DNA from: RPQJ01 sp963846315
GTDB lineage: Bacteria; Pseudomonadota; Gammaproteobacteria; Steroidobacterales; Steroidobacteraceae
DNA length: 64,000 bases
Direction of reading: 5' to 3'
Assembly (NCBI GenBank): GCA_963846315.1
Contig: CAWJVM010000017.1
Coordinates: 62,001 to 126,000 of the forward strand
Below, one piece after another: positions 54,092-62,742 of this stretch. Position 1 is the stretch's first letter. Every line of letters starts with the position of its first letter. Position numbers and translations under genes: made by a program. The notes beneath the pieces are model-generated. The model had not been told where the DNA came from. It did not search any database and was given only the letters and a program-made list of their open reading frames with translations.

Positions 54092-55183
54092 TCAATCCAG
54101 CCGCTTGTGGAACCTGAGCGTCGCGATCGCAAGGGCGATGACCAGGAAGACCCCCAGCTTCAGGGCCGGCACCTGCATCGCCGCAAGCGGCGCGCCACGA
54201 AGCAGGATGCCGCGGATCATTTCCACGAAATGCGTCAGCGGCAGCGCCTGCGCAATCATGCGTGCCAGCGGCGGCATGCCATCGAAGGGAAACATGAAGC
54301 CGGACAGCAGGATCGACGGCAGCAGCGTCAGGAACGACAGCTGGAATGCCTGGAACTGCGTGCGCGCGAACGTGGAAATGACCAGGCCGAGCGTCAGCGT
54401 GGCCGCGATGAACAGCACCGCCGCGAGGTAGAGATCGAGCAGGCTGCCGTTGATCGGGACGTCGAAGATCCGTGCGCCGACCGTCAGGATCAGCGTCGTC
54501 TGTATCAGCCCGATCAGCACGTAGGGAATCAGCTTGCCGGCCATGAGCTCCCAGGAACGGATCGGCGTCGCGATCAGCAGCTCGAGGTTGCCGCGCTCGC
54601 GTTCACGCACGATCGCTGCAGCCGTGAAGATCACCATGGTCATGTTGAGGATCACGCCGATCAAGGCCGGCACGATCTGCACCGCCGTGCGTCGTTCCGG
54701 ATTGTATTCCGTGCGCACCTCGAATACGGGCGTGCGCGACCTGTAGTCCCCCGCGCGCGCGGGCAACGGCACCGAGGCCAGCCCGCGTGCGACCGCGTCG
54801 ATCATCGGTTCCGAGCCGTTGACCAGGATCTGCGCGACGGCACGGTCGTTGCCCAGCCGCCGGCGCTCGAAGTCGTGGGGAATCACGATGCCGACGCTGA
54901 TTTCGCCGCTCGCCATGCGTCGGCGAAGGTCCGGCAGGCCAGGGCTCGGCGGGCGCAGGGTGATCACGCCGGTTGCCTGCAGGTCCGCGACGAGCGCACG
55001 CGAATGGCTCGTCTTCGCTTCGTCGACGACGGCCGCGCTCAGGTCGCGGACGTCGAAATTGATCGCATAGCCGAACAGCAGTATCTGCATCAGCGGAATG
55101 CCGATGATCATGCCGAACGTGAGCCGGTCGCGGGCCAGTTGCCGCACTTCCTTGGACGTGATCGCAAAGAGCCGGAGCAGCAT
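54092..55183 (-). CDS. ABC-2 type transporter permease
   Basis: 363 residues. YhhJ/YbhS-type permease: TM1 near GMIIGIPLMQILLFGYAINF, a large periplasmic loop (VVDEAKTSHSRALVADLQ ... NPERRTAVQIVPALIG), then five TM helices with IVRERERGNLELLIATPI in the coupling helix and PSILLSGFMFPFDGMP. Works with the adjacent ATPase and HlyD protein as an exporter. The locus has one permease gene, where ybhGFSR loci have two. Confidence 0.88.
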   Translation of the reverse strand: MLLRLFAITSKEVRQLARDRLTFGMIIGIPLMQILLFGYAINFDVRDLSAAVVDEAKTSHSRALVADLQATGVITLRPPSPGLPDLRRRMASGEISVGIVIPHDFERRRLGNDRAVAQILVNGSEPMIDAVARGLASVPLPARAGDYRSRTPVFEVRTEYNPERRTAVQIVPALIGVILNMTMVIFTAAAIVRERERGNLELLIATPIRSWELMAGKLIPYVLIGLIQTTLILTVGARIFDVPINGSLLDLYLAAVLFIAATLTLGLVISTFARTQFQAFQLSFLTLLPSILLSGFMFPFDGMPPLARMIAQALPLTHFVEMIRGILLRGAPLAAMQVPALKLGVFLVIALAIATLRFHKRLD

Positions 55184-55191
55184 GGCGTGGC

Positions 55192-56178
55192 TCAGCGGTC
55201 CTGCTCATCGCCGGCCGCGCGGCCGAACCCGGTGGCGGCGACGAAGACGTCTTCCAGACTGGCTCGCACCAGCGTTGACTGCGCTTCGACGGACGCAGCG
55301 CGCAGCAGCTGCAGGACACGATTCTCGGGTTCGGAGGCTGTCGGGTCGATCAGTACATGCAGTCGCGTCCCGAGTTGCGCAACGCTGAGCACGCTCTCGT
55401 CCAGTACGAGCGCGCGCCGGGCGGCGACCGTATCCGTCGCCTCGACCTCGACCACCGTCGCTGGAATTTCCGACATCAGCTGCTGTGGCGGTCCCTGCGC
55501 GACGATCCGGCCGCTCGCGAGGATCGCGAGTTCGTGGCAGCGCTCGGCTTCGTCCATGTAGTGCGTCGACACGAGGATCGTCACGCCACGTGCGACCAGG
55601 TCGAAGAGACTCTCCCAGAAGTCACGGCGACTCTGTGGATCCACCGCGCTGGTGGGCTCGTCGAGCAGCAGCAGTTCGGGCTCGTGCAGCGTCGCTGCCG
55701 CGAGCGCGAGGCGCTGGCGCTGGCCGCCGCTCAGCGTGCCGGCACGCTGTTTGAACAAGGCCGTCAGGTTGAATTCTTCGACCACGACGGCAATGCGTGC
55801 CCGCCGACGTGCCGCCGGCAGCCCGAAAACCTGCCCCATGAACTGCAGGTTCTCGCGCACGGAAAGATCGTCCCAGAGGGAGAACTTCTGCGTCATGTAA
55901 CCGAGCCGCGTCCGCAGCTGCTCGGCATCGCGGGGCATTTCGTGACCGAGCACGTCCACCGTGCCAGCCGTCGGCCGCAGCAGACCGCACAGCATGCGGA
56001 TCGTGGTCGACTTGCCCGAGCCGTTGGGACCGAGGAAGCCGTAGATCCGGGCATGCGGAATATCGAGGTCGATGCTGTCTACCGCGGTGACGGACCCGAA
56101 GCGCCGCGTCAGGCCGCGGGCGCGGATGGCGTGTTCGATCACGCCAGGCGGGGCGACCTGCTGCGGGACGGCGCTCAT
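55192..56178 (-). CDS. ABC exporter ATP-binding protein
   Basis: 328 residues. Walker A GPNGSGKSTT, Q-loop YMTQKFSLWD, signature LSGGQRQRLALAAA, Walker B LLLLDEPTSAVD and H-loop STHYMDE are intact. The C-terminal ~80 residues form an accessory domain. Single NBD, unlike YbhF, which has two. ATG overlaps the HlyD stop (ATGA); it stands eight bases before the permease gene. Co-regulated by the TetR at the operon head. Confidence 0.9.
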   Translation of the reverse strand: MSAVPQQVAPPGVIEHAIRARGLTRRFGSVTAVDSIDLDIPHARIYGFLGPNGSGKSTTIRMLCGLLRPTAGTVDVLGHEMPRDAEQLRTRLGYMTQKFSLWDDLSVRENLQFMGQVFGLPAARRRARIAVVVEEFNLTALFKQRAGTLSGGQRQRLALAAATLHEPELLLLDEPTSAVDPQSRRDFWESLFDLVARGVTILVSTHYMDEAERCHELAILASGRIVAQGPPQQLMSEIPATVVEVEATDTVAARRALVLDESVLSVAQLGTRLHVLIDPTASEPENRVLQLLRAASVEAQSTLVRASLEDVFVAATGFGRAAGDEQDR

Positions 56179-57137
56179 GGTTGCCTGGTCGGCACGAGCA
56201 CCTGGATGGGCAGGCCCGCGGGCAATGCTTGTGCGGCCGGATCGTCGAGCGCGATCTCGGCGAGGTAGGCGAGCCGCGAACGGTCCTGCTGCGTCAGGGC
56301 GTAATACGGCGTAAAGGCTGCGTCCGCCGAGACATAGCGCACTGTGCCTTTGAGCGGCCCCTCGTGGCCATCGACGGTCGCTTCGACCTGCGTGCCGGCG
56401 GTGAACTTCGTGCGCAACGGTTCGGGAACGTAGACGCGCGCGTACGGCACGCCGTCGGCGAGCAGGATCGCGACGGGTCGACCGGCGGCGGGACGTTCAC
56501 CGAGCTTGTAGGGCAGCGCCTCGACGAGGCCGTCGCGCGGGGCGGTCACGGTGTAGCGCGAGGCGACCGTTTCGACTTCCGCCAACGCCGCGGTGGCACG
56601 CTGGACGGCGGCACGGGCTTGGGCCACTTGCTCGGTTCGAGTTCCTTGTCGCAGCAGATCGTAGCGGGCACGGGCCGCATCCTGTGCTGCGCGTGCTGAA
56701 TCCCGCGTGGCGCGAGCCCGGTCCAGGTTCGACTCGCTCAGCAGCTTGCGCTGCACCAGAGTCTGCACGCGCGCAAACTCGTTCTGCGCCGACTGCAACT
56801 CGCTCTCGGCGCCGCCGAGCGCCGCGCGGGCTTCGTCGATTTCGCGCTGGCGGGGTCCCTGTTCCAGGTCCGCAAGATGGCGTTGTGCCTCAAGCGCCGA
56901 GGCCCGCGACTGATCGATGCGGGATTGCGCAGTGCCGGCTTCCTGTCGCACGAGCACAGACCCGGCGCGCACGTGTTCACCTTCGCGCACGGCGATCTCG
57001 ACGATGCGTTCGTTCGATTCGGCGATGAGTTCCAGCCGGTCGCGCTCAACCGTGCCATGCACTTCGACCGGCCGCTCCCTGGCGCAGCCGGCAGCCAGCA
57101 GCAGTGTGGACAGGGCGAGCAGAGCGAATCTAGTCAT
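56175..57137 (-). CDS. HlyD-type membrane fusion lipoprotein
   Basis: 320 residues from ATG 57137. Signal peptide ends in lipobox LLAAGC. Lipoyl halves VEIAVREGEHVRAGSVLV and RYTVTAPRDGLVEALPYKLGERPAAG flank a coiled-coil hairpin (QRHLADLEQGPRQREIDEARAALGGAESEL...). YbhG-like adaptor between the ABC permease and an outer-membrane channel. It overlaps the TetR stop by eight bases. Confidence 0.88.
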   Translation of the reverse strand: MTRFALLALSTLLLAAGCARERPVEVHGTVERDRLELIAESNERIVEIAVREGEHVRAGSVLVRQEAGTAQSRIDQSRASALEAQRHLADLEQGPRQREIDEARAALGGAESELQSAQNEFARVQTLVQRKLLSESNLDRARATRDSARAAQDAARARYDLLRQGTRTEQVAQARAAVQRATAALAEVETVASRYTVTAPRDGLVEALPYKLGERPAAGRPVAILLADGVPYARVYVPEPLRTKFTAGTQVEATVDGHEGPLKGTVRYVSADAAFTPYYALTQQDRSRLAYLAEIALDDPAAQALPAGLPIQVLVPTRQP

Positions 57138-57813
57138 GTCCCGTCTCCGTAGGCGCCGCGACACCCTCGCGGAACAACTGGGCCGTGTGGCTGATGAACC
57201 GGTCGAGCTCGGCGCCCTCAAGCCGGAAACCGAGCACCGGGCCCGTGATCGGCAGCGACACGAACGGGAACACGCACAGGCTCAGCAGCGAGACCGCGGC
57301 ATACCGTGGATCGAGGTCGACGCGGAGTTTCCCCTGTTCGCGCTCGCGCCGCAGCACCGCAACGAGCGCCGGTGCGGTTCTCCCCGCGAATCGTTCGATG
57401 AATTCCCCCCGCATCCGCCCGTTCTGCGCCAGCACTTCCTGGATGAGCAGCGCCGGGAACCACGGATTGGCCGCAACCATGTGCATGTAGGCGCCCATCA
57501 CGGCCTCGAGGCCCGGCGCCTCGTCGTTCGCGGCTTGCCCCAGTCGCTGCACGCTGTCGATCAGCGGCTGCACCGCGCTTTCGATCATCGCCCGGTACAA
57601 GCCGAGCTTGTCGCCGAAATAATAGTGAATCATCGCGGGTGTCGTGCCCGCGGCCGCCGCGATCCTGCGCGTGCTGACGTTGCCGAAGCCGTGTTGGAGG
57701 AACAGTTCCCGGCTGCGTTGGAGCAATGCCTCGCGGACGGCCGCGTCCCCTCCGGTCGGCCGGCCGGGGCCACGTGGTGACGTCTTCGCCGATCCGGCAA
57801 CCGGTGCATTCAT
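57130..57813 (-). CDS. TetR/AcrR family transcriptional regulator
   Basis: 227 residues from ATG 57813; a TTG at 57831 is inside the operator and unlikely. N-terminal helix-turn-helix: ALLQRSRELFLQHGFGNVSTRRIAAAAGTTPAMIHYYFGDKLGLYRAMIES. The C-terminal ligand domain resembles the CecR/YbiH type that accompanies ybhGFSR exporters. It heads the operon TetR-HlyD-ATPase-permease and probably represses it by binding the adjacent palindrome; the inducer is unknown. Confidence 0.9.
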   Translation of the reverse strand: MNAPVAGSAKTSPRGPGRPTGGDAAVREALLQRSRELFLQHGFGNVSTRRIAAAAGTTPAMIHYYFGDKLGLYRAMIESAVQPLIDSVQRLGQAANDEAPGLEAVMGAYMHMVAANPWFPALLIQEVLAQNGRMRGEFIERFAGRTAPALVAVLRREREQGKLRVDLDPRYAAVSLLSLCVFPFVSLPITGPVLGFRLEGAELDRFISHTAQLFREGVAAPTETGHD

Positions 57814-57821
57814 GCCGCTAA

Positions 57822-57845
57822 TATTAATCAATCAATTGATTAATA
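57822..57845. promoter_or_regulatory. TetR operator (palindrome)
   Basis: Perfect 11-base inverted repeat TATTAATCAAT-CA-ATTGATTAATA, eight bases upstream of the TetR ATG. It is AT-rich in a GC-rich region and so also likely overlaps the promoter. Autoregulation is expected. Confidence 0.85.
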
Positions 57846-57917
57846 CAACATCCAAAAAAATGGCCGCCCCGCGACCTCTTCTCCTTCTGGGCCTTCCGGG
57901 CCTTCCTCCCCGTCCGA

Positions 57918-57946
57918 CTAACCCCTAACCCCTATCCCCTGACCCC
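57918..57946 (-). repeat. Heptamer tandem repeat forming a G-quadruplex motif
   Basis: Four 7-base units (CTAACCC, CTAACCC, CTATCCC, CTGACCC on plus). On the minus strand, which is the sense strand of both flanking genes, this gives four GGGG runs each spaced by exactly three bases (57922-57946). Confidence 0.85.
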
Positions 57947-57947
57947 T

Positions 57948-57974
57948 CGACTTGCTCGCTATGCGAGCAAGTCG
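57948..57974 (-). terminator. Perfect stem-loop spanning the GGDEF-EAL stop codon
   Basis: A 12-base perfect stem (CGACTTGCTCGC with GCGAGCAAGTCG) and three-base loop; the TAG stop falls in the loop region. No T-run follows, so it may stabilise the mRNA end rather than terminate by itself. Confidence 0.5.
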
Positions 57975-60052
57975 GCCACGCTCACCGACCCGATCTCCTC
58001 CAGGCCTCGCGGCGCCCCCACCGCAAACCCCTGCGCATAGTCGACCCCGATTTCACGCAGGTTCTGCAGCGCAGACTCGCTCTCGACCGACTCGGCCACG
58101 ATGACCTTGCCCATCACGTGCCCGATCTCCTTGATCGAGCGGACCATCGCGTAGTCGACGCGATCCTGCGACAGGTTGCCGACGAACATGCCGTCGATCT
58201 TGAGGTAGTCGACGCCGAGCGCCTTGAGGTAGGCGAACGACGACACGCCGCTGCCGAAATCGTCGAGTGCGAACGAACACCCCATGCGCCGCAGCGCCAT
58301 GATCAGTGCATTGGCCTTGCCGAGGTTGCTCACGGCGACGCTCTCGGCGCACTCGAAGCCGAGGTGCCGCGGGTCCACACCGCTGGCCGCCAGGCTCTGG
58401 CGGATGAACTCGGCCGTTTCCGGATCGGCGACGCTGTCGCGCGACAGGTTGATGAAGATGCGGGAAATGCGCTTGAAGACATCCGTGTGCGTCCGCACCC
58501 ATTCGATTGCCGTCGCGAGCACCCAGCGGTCGTAGCGGATCGACAGGTTGTAGCGTTCCACGGCCGGCAGGAAGGCGCCTGGCGGCACGACGCGCCCGGA
58601 CTCGTCGCGCATGCGCAGCAACAGTTCGTAATGCGGCAGGCGCGGCGGCGACCCGGCCGGCTGGCTCAGCGGACGGATTTCCTGCGCCTCGAGGAACAGC
58701 CGATTCTCGACCAGCGCGCGTTTCGCGCGCGCGACCCATTCCATTTCACCGTGGCGTCGCTCGAGCAGCAGCGCGTCCTCCTGGTAGGTGAACACGCGGT
58801 GACGACCCGCATCCTTGGCGGCGTAGCAGGCGGAGTCGGCGGCGTTCATCACCTGCGTTAGACGCTTGAAGTGCGAATTGATCGAAACCATGCCGATGCT
58901 CACACCGAGCGTGAACCGGTTCGTGCCCCAGATGAACTCGAATTCGTCGACCGTCTTCAGCAGGTTGGCCGCCACCTGCTGAGCGTCCTCGGGTCGGCAG
59001 TTGTGCAGCAGCACGGCAAACTCGTCGCCGCCCAGACGCGCGACGACGTCATTGGCGCGAACCCGCTGCTGCAGCACTTCACCGAGCTGGCGCAGCAGCT
59101 CGTCGCCCGCGACGTGGCCACAGGTGTCGTTCACTGTCTTGAAGCGGTCGAGATCGAGGTACAGCATCGCGTGCTCGACGCCGGTCGCCAGTGACATTTC
59201 CAGCGCACGCTGCAACCGCCGCTCGAATTCGCGACGGTTCGACAGTCCCGTCAGCGCGTCGTGACTCGCGTCGTACGACAGCTGCTGCGAGAGCTCGTGG
59301 GCCGCCGTGATGTCGGTCAGCGTGCCTTCGTAGAACAGCGTGCGGCCGTCCGCATCCTGCACGGCCCGGGAATTTTCGAGGACGACGATCTTCGCGCCGT
59401 CCTTGCGCTTCAGCACGAGTTCGGCGTTGCGGACCTCACCGCTCTCCTGCATCGCCTTGGTCCAGTTGTCGCGATGGTCGGGGTCCATGTAGATGTCGCG
59501 CGCGACGTCGAGCTCGAGCAGTTCGTCCTCGGAGTCGTAGCCGAGCATGCGTACGAGCGCCGGATTGGCCGCCATGAACTTGCCGTCGGCCGTCGTCTGG
59601 AACACGCCCGCGGTCACGTTCTGGAACAGTTCGCGATAGCGCTGCTCGGACGCCTTCAAGGCCAGCATCGTGTGCGTGCGCTCGGTCGCGTAGCGGAGAA
59701 CACGCTCTACCAGCGTCGCGCTGAGGTGGTCGCGCTGCAGGAAATCGAGCGCGCCGCGCGCCACCGCTTCACCACCGATTTCTTCCTCGTCATCGCCGAC
59801 GAGCACCACGATCGGCACGTGCGGCGTTTTCGGCTGGACGCGCAGGAACGTCGTGAGCCCGCTGCTGTCGGGCAGCGTCAGTTCGAGCAGGATCGCGTCG
59901 ACGCGGCCGAGCTTGATGCGGTTGAGGGCTTCCCCGAGCGTCGAAACCACCTCGAGCCGATACGGCTGGCCGCGGATCGCGGCCAGTGCATCAGCGACCC
60001 GCGAATTCTCGGCAGGATCGGCGCTGACCAGCAGGACGGTGGCATTCGACAT
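57959..60052 (-). CDS. Receiver-PAS-GGDEF-EAL cyclic-di-GMP protein
   Basis: 697 residues. Receiver-like domain (about 5-120) with Glu57 in LLELTLPD where the phosphoacceptor Asp is expected. PAS domain about 130-255 (YRELFQNVTAGVFQTTADGKFMAANPALV). GGDEF about 260-425, active-site motif RLGGDEFAVLL intact. EAL about 440-690 with ELLLRM, INLSRDSV, DDFGSGVSSFAYL, KIDG and VAESVE kept. So both synthesis and breakdown of c-di-GMP are possible. No TM helix; a cytoplasmic protein. No histidine kinase adjacent. Confidence 0.92.
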   Translation of the reverse strand: MSNATVLLVSADPAENSRVADALAAIRGQPYRLEVVSTLGEALNRIKLGRVDAILLELTLPDSSGLTTFLRVQPKTPHVPIVVLVGDDEEEIGGEAVARGALDFLQRDHLSATLVERVLRYATERTHTMLALKASEQRYRELFQNVTAGVFQTTADGKFMAANPALVRMLGYDSEDELLELDVARDIYMDPDHRDNWTKAMQESGEVRNAELVLKRKDGAKIVVLENSRAVQDADGRTLFYEGTLTDITAAHELSQQLSYDASHDALTGLSNRREFERRLQRALEMSLATGVEHAMLYLDLDRFKTVNDTCGHVAGDELLRQLGEVLQQRVRANDVVARLGGDEFAVLLHNCRPEDAQQVAANLLKTVDEFEFIWGTNRFTLGVSIGMVSINSHFKRLTQVMNAADSACYAAKDAGRHRVFTYQEDALLLERRHGEMEWVARAKRALVENRLFLEAQEIRPLSQPAGSPPRLPHYELLLRMRDESGRVVPPGAFLPAVERYNLSIRYDRWVLATAIEWVRTHTDVFKRISRIFINLSRDSVADPETAEFIRQSLAASGVDPRHLGFECAESVAVSNLGKANALIMALRRMGCSFALDDFGSGVSSFAYLKALGVDYLKIDGMFVGNLSQDRVDYAMVRSIKEIGHVMGKVIVAESVESESALQNLREIGVDYAQGFAVGAPRGLEEIGSVSVADLLA

Positions 60053-60061
60053 GGCCAGCCG

Positions 60062-60067
60062 AGTATA
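60062..60067 (-). promoter_or_regulatory. Candidate -10 box (TATACT)
   Basis: TATACT in CCGTATACTCGG, ten bases before the ATG at 60052, which would give a nearly leaderless transcript. The same 12-mer precedes the lipoprotein gene at 16929. Confidence 0.3.
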
Positions 60068-60145
60068 CGGCTCGCGCGCAGGCCAGAACTGTGAAGTCCA
60101 GCCACGTTGCAGCCGCGGCCAGCATGTCGAAGTGAGAACCGGTCC

Positions 60146-61096
60146 CTAAAAAGGCAGCTTCTCGCGGAAGTCCGCCGAGCGGATCACCAGCACGTCGCAG
60201 GGCAGCCGGTCGAGCACGCGTTCGGCCGTGCTGCCGATGAACACCTCGCGCAGCCGGCTGCGCGACACGGCACCCATCACGACCAGATCGACGTGGTCGT
60301 CGGTCGCGACGCGGGGCAGTACTTCAGTCGCCGAACCCTGCAGCACCCGTACCGACTCGACAGCGATGCCATGGGCCCTCGCGAGTTCCCTCGCCGCCGC
60401 AGCAACGCGCGTGCGCTCGGACTCGAACAGGTCCGTGACGCCGAGGTCGGGCGCGAGCGGGACACCGCCGAAGCCGGTGGTCGCTGCCAGCAGTTGGGCT
60501 GGAAAGAACGCATGCACGGCTTCGAGGGTACCGTCGAGTTGTCGGCCCAGGAATTGCGCGGCATCGAGGATGTCGTGATCGAGTGCGGCCGGCTTGTCGC
60601 CGTGATGGCCGGGATCGAGCGCCGCGAGGAGGCGCGGCCGCGCAGGCCAGTCCGCCGTCCGGCTCAACAACAACGGGACCGGACAGCGCCGGATCAGGTT
60701 CCAGTCCGTGTTGGTAAAGAGCGCGCGCCGCAGCATGGAATGGTAGTGGGTGTCCTTCACCACCAGGTCGGGCTCGAACTCCGCGACGCGACGCAGGATG
60801 CCTTCGTAGAGCGGGTTGTCCCAATGCACGTGGGTCGTGACGTCGAGCCCACCCGCGCGCAACTCGGCGGCCAGGTCCTCGAGGTACGCGGCCCGCTCGG
60901 CAATGAAGTCCTCGCGCAACTGGCGCAGCGCGTCGGTATCGAAGAATGGCTGTCCTGTCAGCGCGGGATCGAAGTCGCAGGCGAAAAGTTCGAGCGCAGC
61001 TCCGCTCAGCCGGGCCAGGCGGGCCGCCTTCGCAGCACCGACCTGCACATCCACCGTGGGATCGATCACGGCCAGGATCCGATCGAGACGTTGCAT
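60146..61096 (-). CDS. Tandem universal stress protein (UspE-like)
   Basis: 316 residues with two Usp domains (about 1-145 and 160-310). The first begins RLDRILAVIDPTVDVQ, the second RLLAALDPGHHGDKPA. The second domain ends VMGAVSRSRLREVFIGSTAERVLDRLPCDVLVI, the ATP-binding-like G-x9-GST pattern. UspE proteins act in stress and motility/adhesion responses. It is divergent from ccoN with 218 bases between, a setting common for Anr/Fnr-linked Usp genes. Confidence 0.88.
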   Translation of the reverse strand: MQRLDRILAVIDPTVDVQVGAAKAARLARLSGAALELFACDFDPALTGQPFFDTDALRQLREDFIAERAAYLEDLAAELRAGGLDVTTHVHWDNPLYEGILRRVAEFEPDLVVKDTHYHSMLRRALFTNTDWNLIRRCPVPLLLSRTADWPARPRLLAALDPGHHGDKPAALDHDILDAAQFLGRQLDGTLEAVHAFFPAQLLAATTGFGGVPLAPDLGVTDLFESERTRVAAAARELARAHGIAVESVRVLQGSATEVLPRVATDDHVDLVVMGAVSRSRLREVFIGSTAERVLDRLPCDVLVIRSADFREKLPF

Positions 61097-61314
61097 GAGG
61101 TGCCTCCCGTTGGCACGTGCGTTGCCGCGTGTTCACAATGCGACGACGGTACCCGGCCTGCAATGCGGAAAAGTCGCTTCGGAAAGTACGTAGGCACTTT
61201 GTCCTCTGTCCCTACTGCCCCTGCGCTTGTGCGATCTTTAGCATTCGCCTGCCGTTCTGCGCCCGCCCGGCGGAACGACATCCATACTCATCCTCTCCGA
61301 GGCGACCGAAGAAA

Positions 61315-62730
61315 ATGACGGCCACTCACTACAACGACAAGGTGGTCCGGCAGTTCGCGATCATGACCGTGGTCTGGGGAATCGTCGGCATGCTCGTCGG
61401 CGTCCTGATCGCGGCGCAACTGCTGTGGCCCGACCTGCTGCCCCCGTACTCGTTCCTGTCTTTCGCACGGCTGCGTCCGCTGCACACCAACGCGGTGATC
61501 TTTGCGTTCGGCGGCTCGGCGCTGTTCGCGACGTCGTACTACATCGTGCAGCGCACCTGCCACACGCGACTTTTCCTGGACAAGCTCGCGGCGTTCACGT
61601 TCTGGGGCTGGCAAGTCGTCATCCTGCTGGCGGCGATCACGCTGCCGCTCGGCATGACCACCTCGAAGGAGTACGCGGAACTGGAGTGGCCGATCGACAT
61701 CCTGATCGCGGTCGTATGGGTCGCCTACGCCGTCGTCTTCTTCGGGACGATCGCGCTGCGCAAGGTGAAGCACATCTACGTTGCGAACTGGTTCTTCGCG
61801 GCCTACATCATCACGATCGCCGTGCTGCACATCGTCAACAGCCTGGCCATCCCGGTGTCGCTGACCAAGTCGTACAGCATCTACCCCGGCGTGGTGGATG
61901 CGATGGTGCAGTGGTGGTACGGCCACAATGCGGTCGGTTTCTTCCTGACTGCGGCGTTCCTCGGCATGATGTATTACTTCGTGCCGAAGCAGGCGGGCCG
62001 CCCGGTCTATTCCTACCGGCTCTCCGTCGTGCACTTCTGGGCCCTGATCTCCACGTACATGTGGGCCGGCCCGCACCACCTGCACTACACGACGTTGCCC
62101 GACTGGGCCCAGTCGCTCGGCATGGTCTTCTCGCTGATCCTGCTCGCTCCTTCGTGGGGCGGCATGATCAACGGCATGATGACCCTCTCCGGCGCCTGGC
62201 ATAAGTTGCGCACCGACCCGATCCTGAAGTTCATGATCGTGTCGCTCTCGTTCTACGGCATGTCGACCTTCGAAGGCCCGATGATGTCGATCAAGACCGT
62301 CAACTCGCTTTCGCACTACACCGACTGGACGATCGGCCACGTGCACTCCGGCGCCCTCGGCTGGGTGGCAATGATCTCGATCGGCACGATGTACGCGCTG
62401 ATCCCGAAGCTCTACGGGCGCGAGCAGATGTACAGCGTCAAGCTCATCGACGTGCACTTCTGGACGACGACCATCGGCGTGGTGCTCTACATCACCTCGA
62501 TGTGGATCGCCGGCGTGATGCAGGGCCTGATGTGGCGCGCGACGAACGCCGACGGCACGCTCACCTACGCGTTCATCGAGTCGATCAAGTCGACCTACCC
62601 GTACTACGCGGTCCGCCTCGCCGGCGGCACCCTGGTGTTCGCGGGCATGTTGCTCATGGCCTGGAACGTCTGGAAGACGATCGCGGGCCGGACGACGACC
62701 GCAGATTCGCTCGTCGTGCAGCCCGCCTGA
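61315..62730 (+). CDS. ccoN: cbb3-type cytochrome c oxidase subunit I
   Basis: 471 residues from ATG 61315. Catalytic heme-copper subunit with twelve TM helices; reduces oxygen at low tension and pumps protons. Heme and CuB His occur in RPLHTNAVIFAFGG, QWWYGHNAVGFFLT, WAGPHHLHYTTLP and WTIGHVHSGALGW. The cbb3-type Tyr lies in helix VII near YGHNAVGFF-VHFWALISTYMW. First gene of ccoNOQP. No Fnr box (TTGAT-N4-ATCAA) was found upstream in this window. Confidence 0.96.
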   Translation: MTATHYNDKVVRQFAIMTVVWGIVGMLVGVLIAAQLLWPDLLPPYSFLSFARLRPLHTNAVIFAFGGSALFATSYYIVQRTCHTRLFLDKLAAFTFWGWQVVILLAAITLPLGMTTSKEYAELEWPIDILIAVVWVAYAVVFFGTIALRKVKHIYVANWFFAAYIITIAVLHIVNSLAIPVSLTKSYSIYPGVVDAMVQWWYGHNAVGFFLTAAFLGMMYYFVPKQAGRPVYSYRLSVVHFWALISTYMWAGPHHLHYTTLPDWAQSLGMVFSLILLAPSWGGMINGMMTLSGAWHKLRTDPILKFMIVSLSFYGMSTFEGPMMSIKTVNSLSHYTDWTIGHVHSGALGWVAMISIGTMYALIPKLYGREQMYSVKLIDVHFWTTTIGVVLYITSMWIAGVMQGLMWRATNADGTLTYAFIESIKSTYPYYAVRLAGGTLVFAGMLLMAWNVWKTIAGRTTTADSLVVQPA

Positions 62731-62742
62731 AGGTAATCACGC

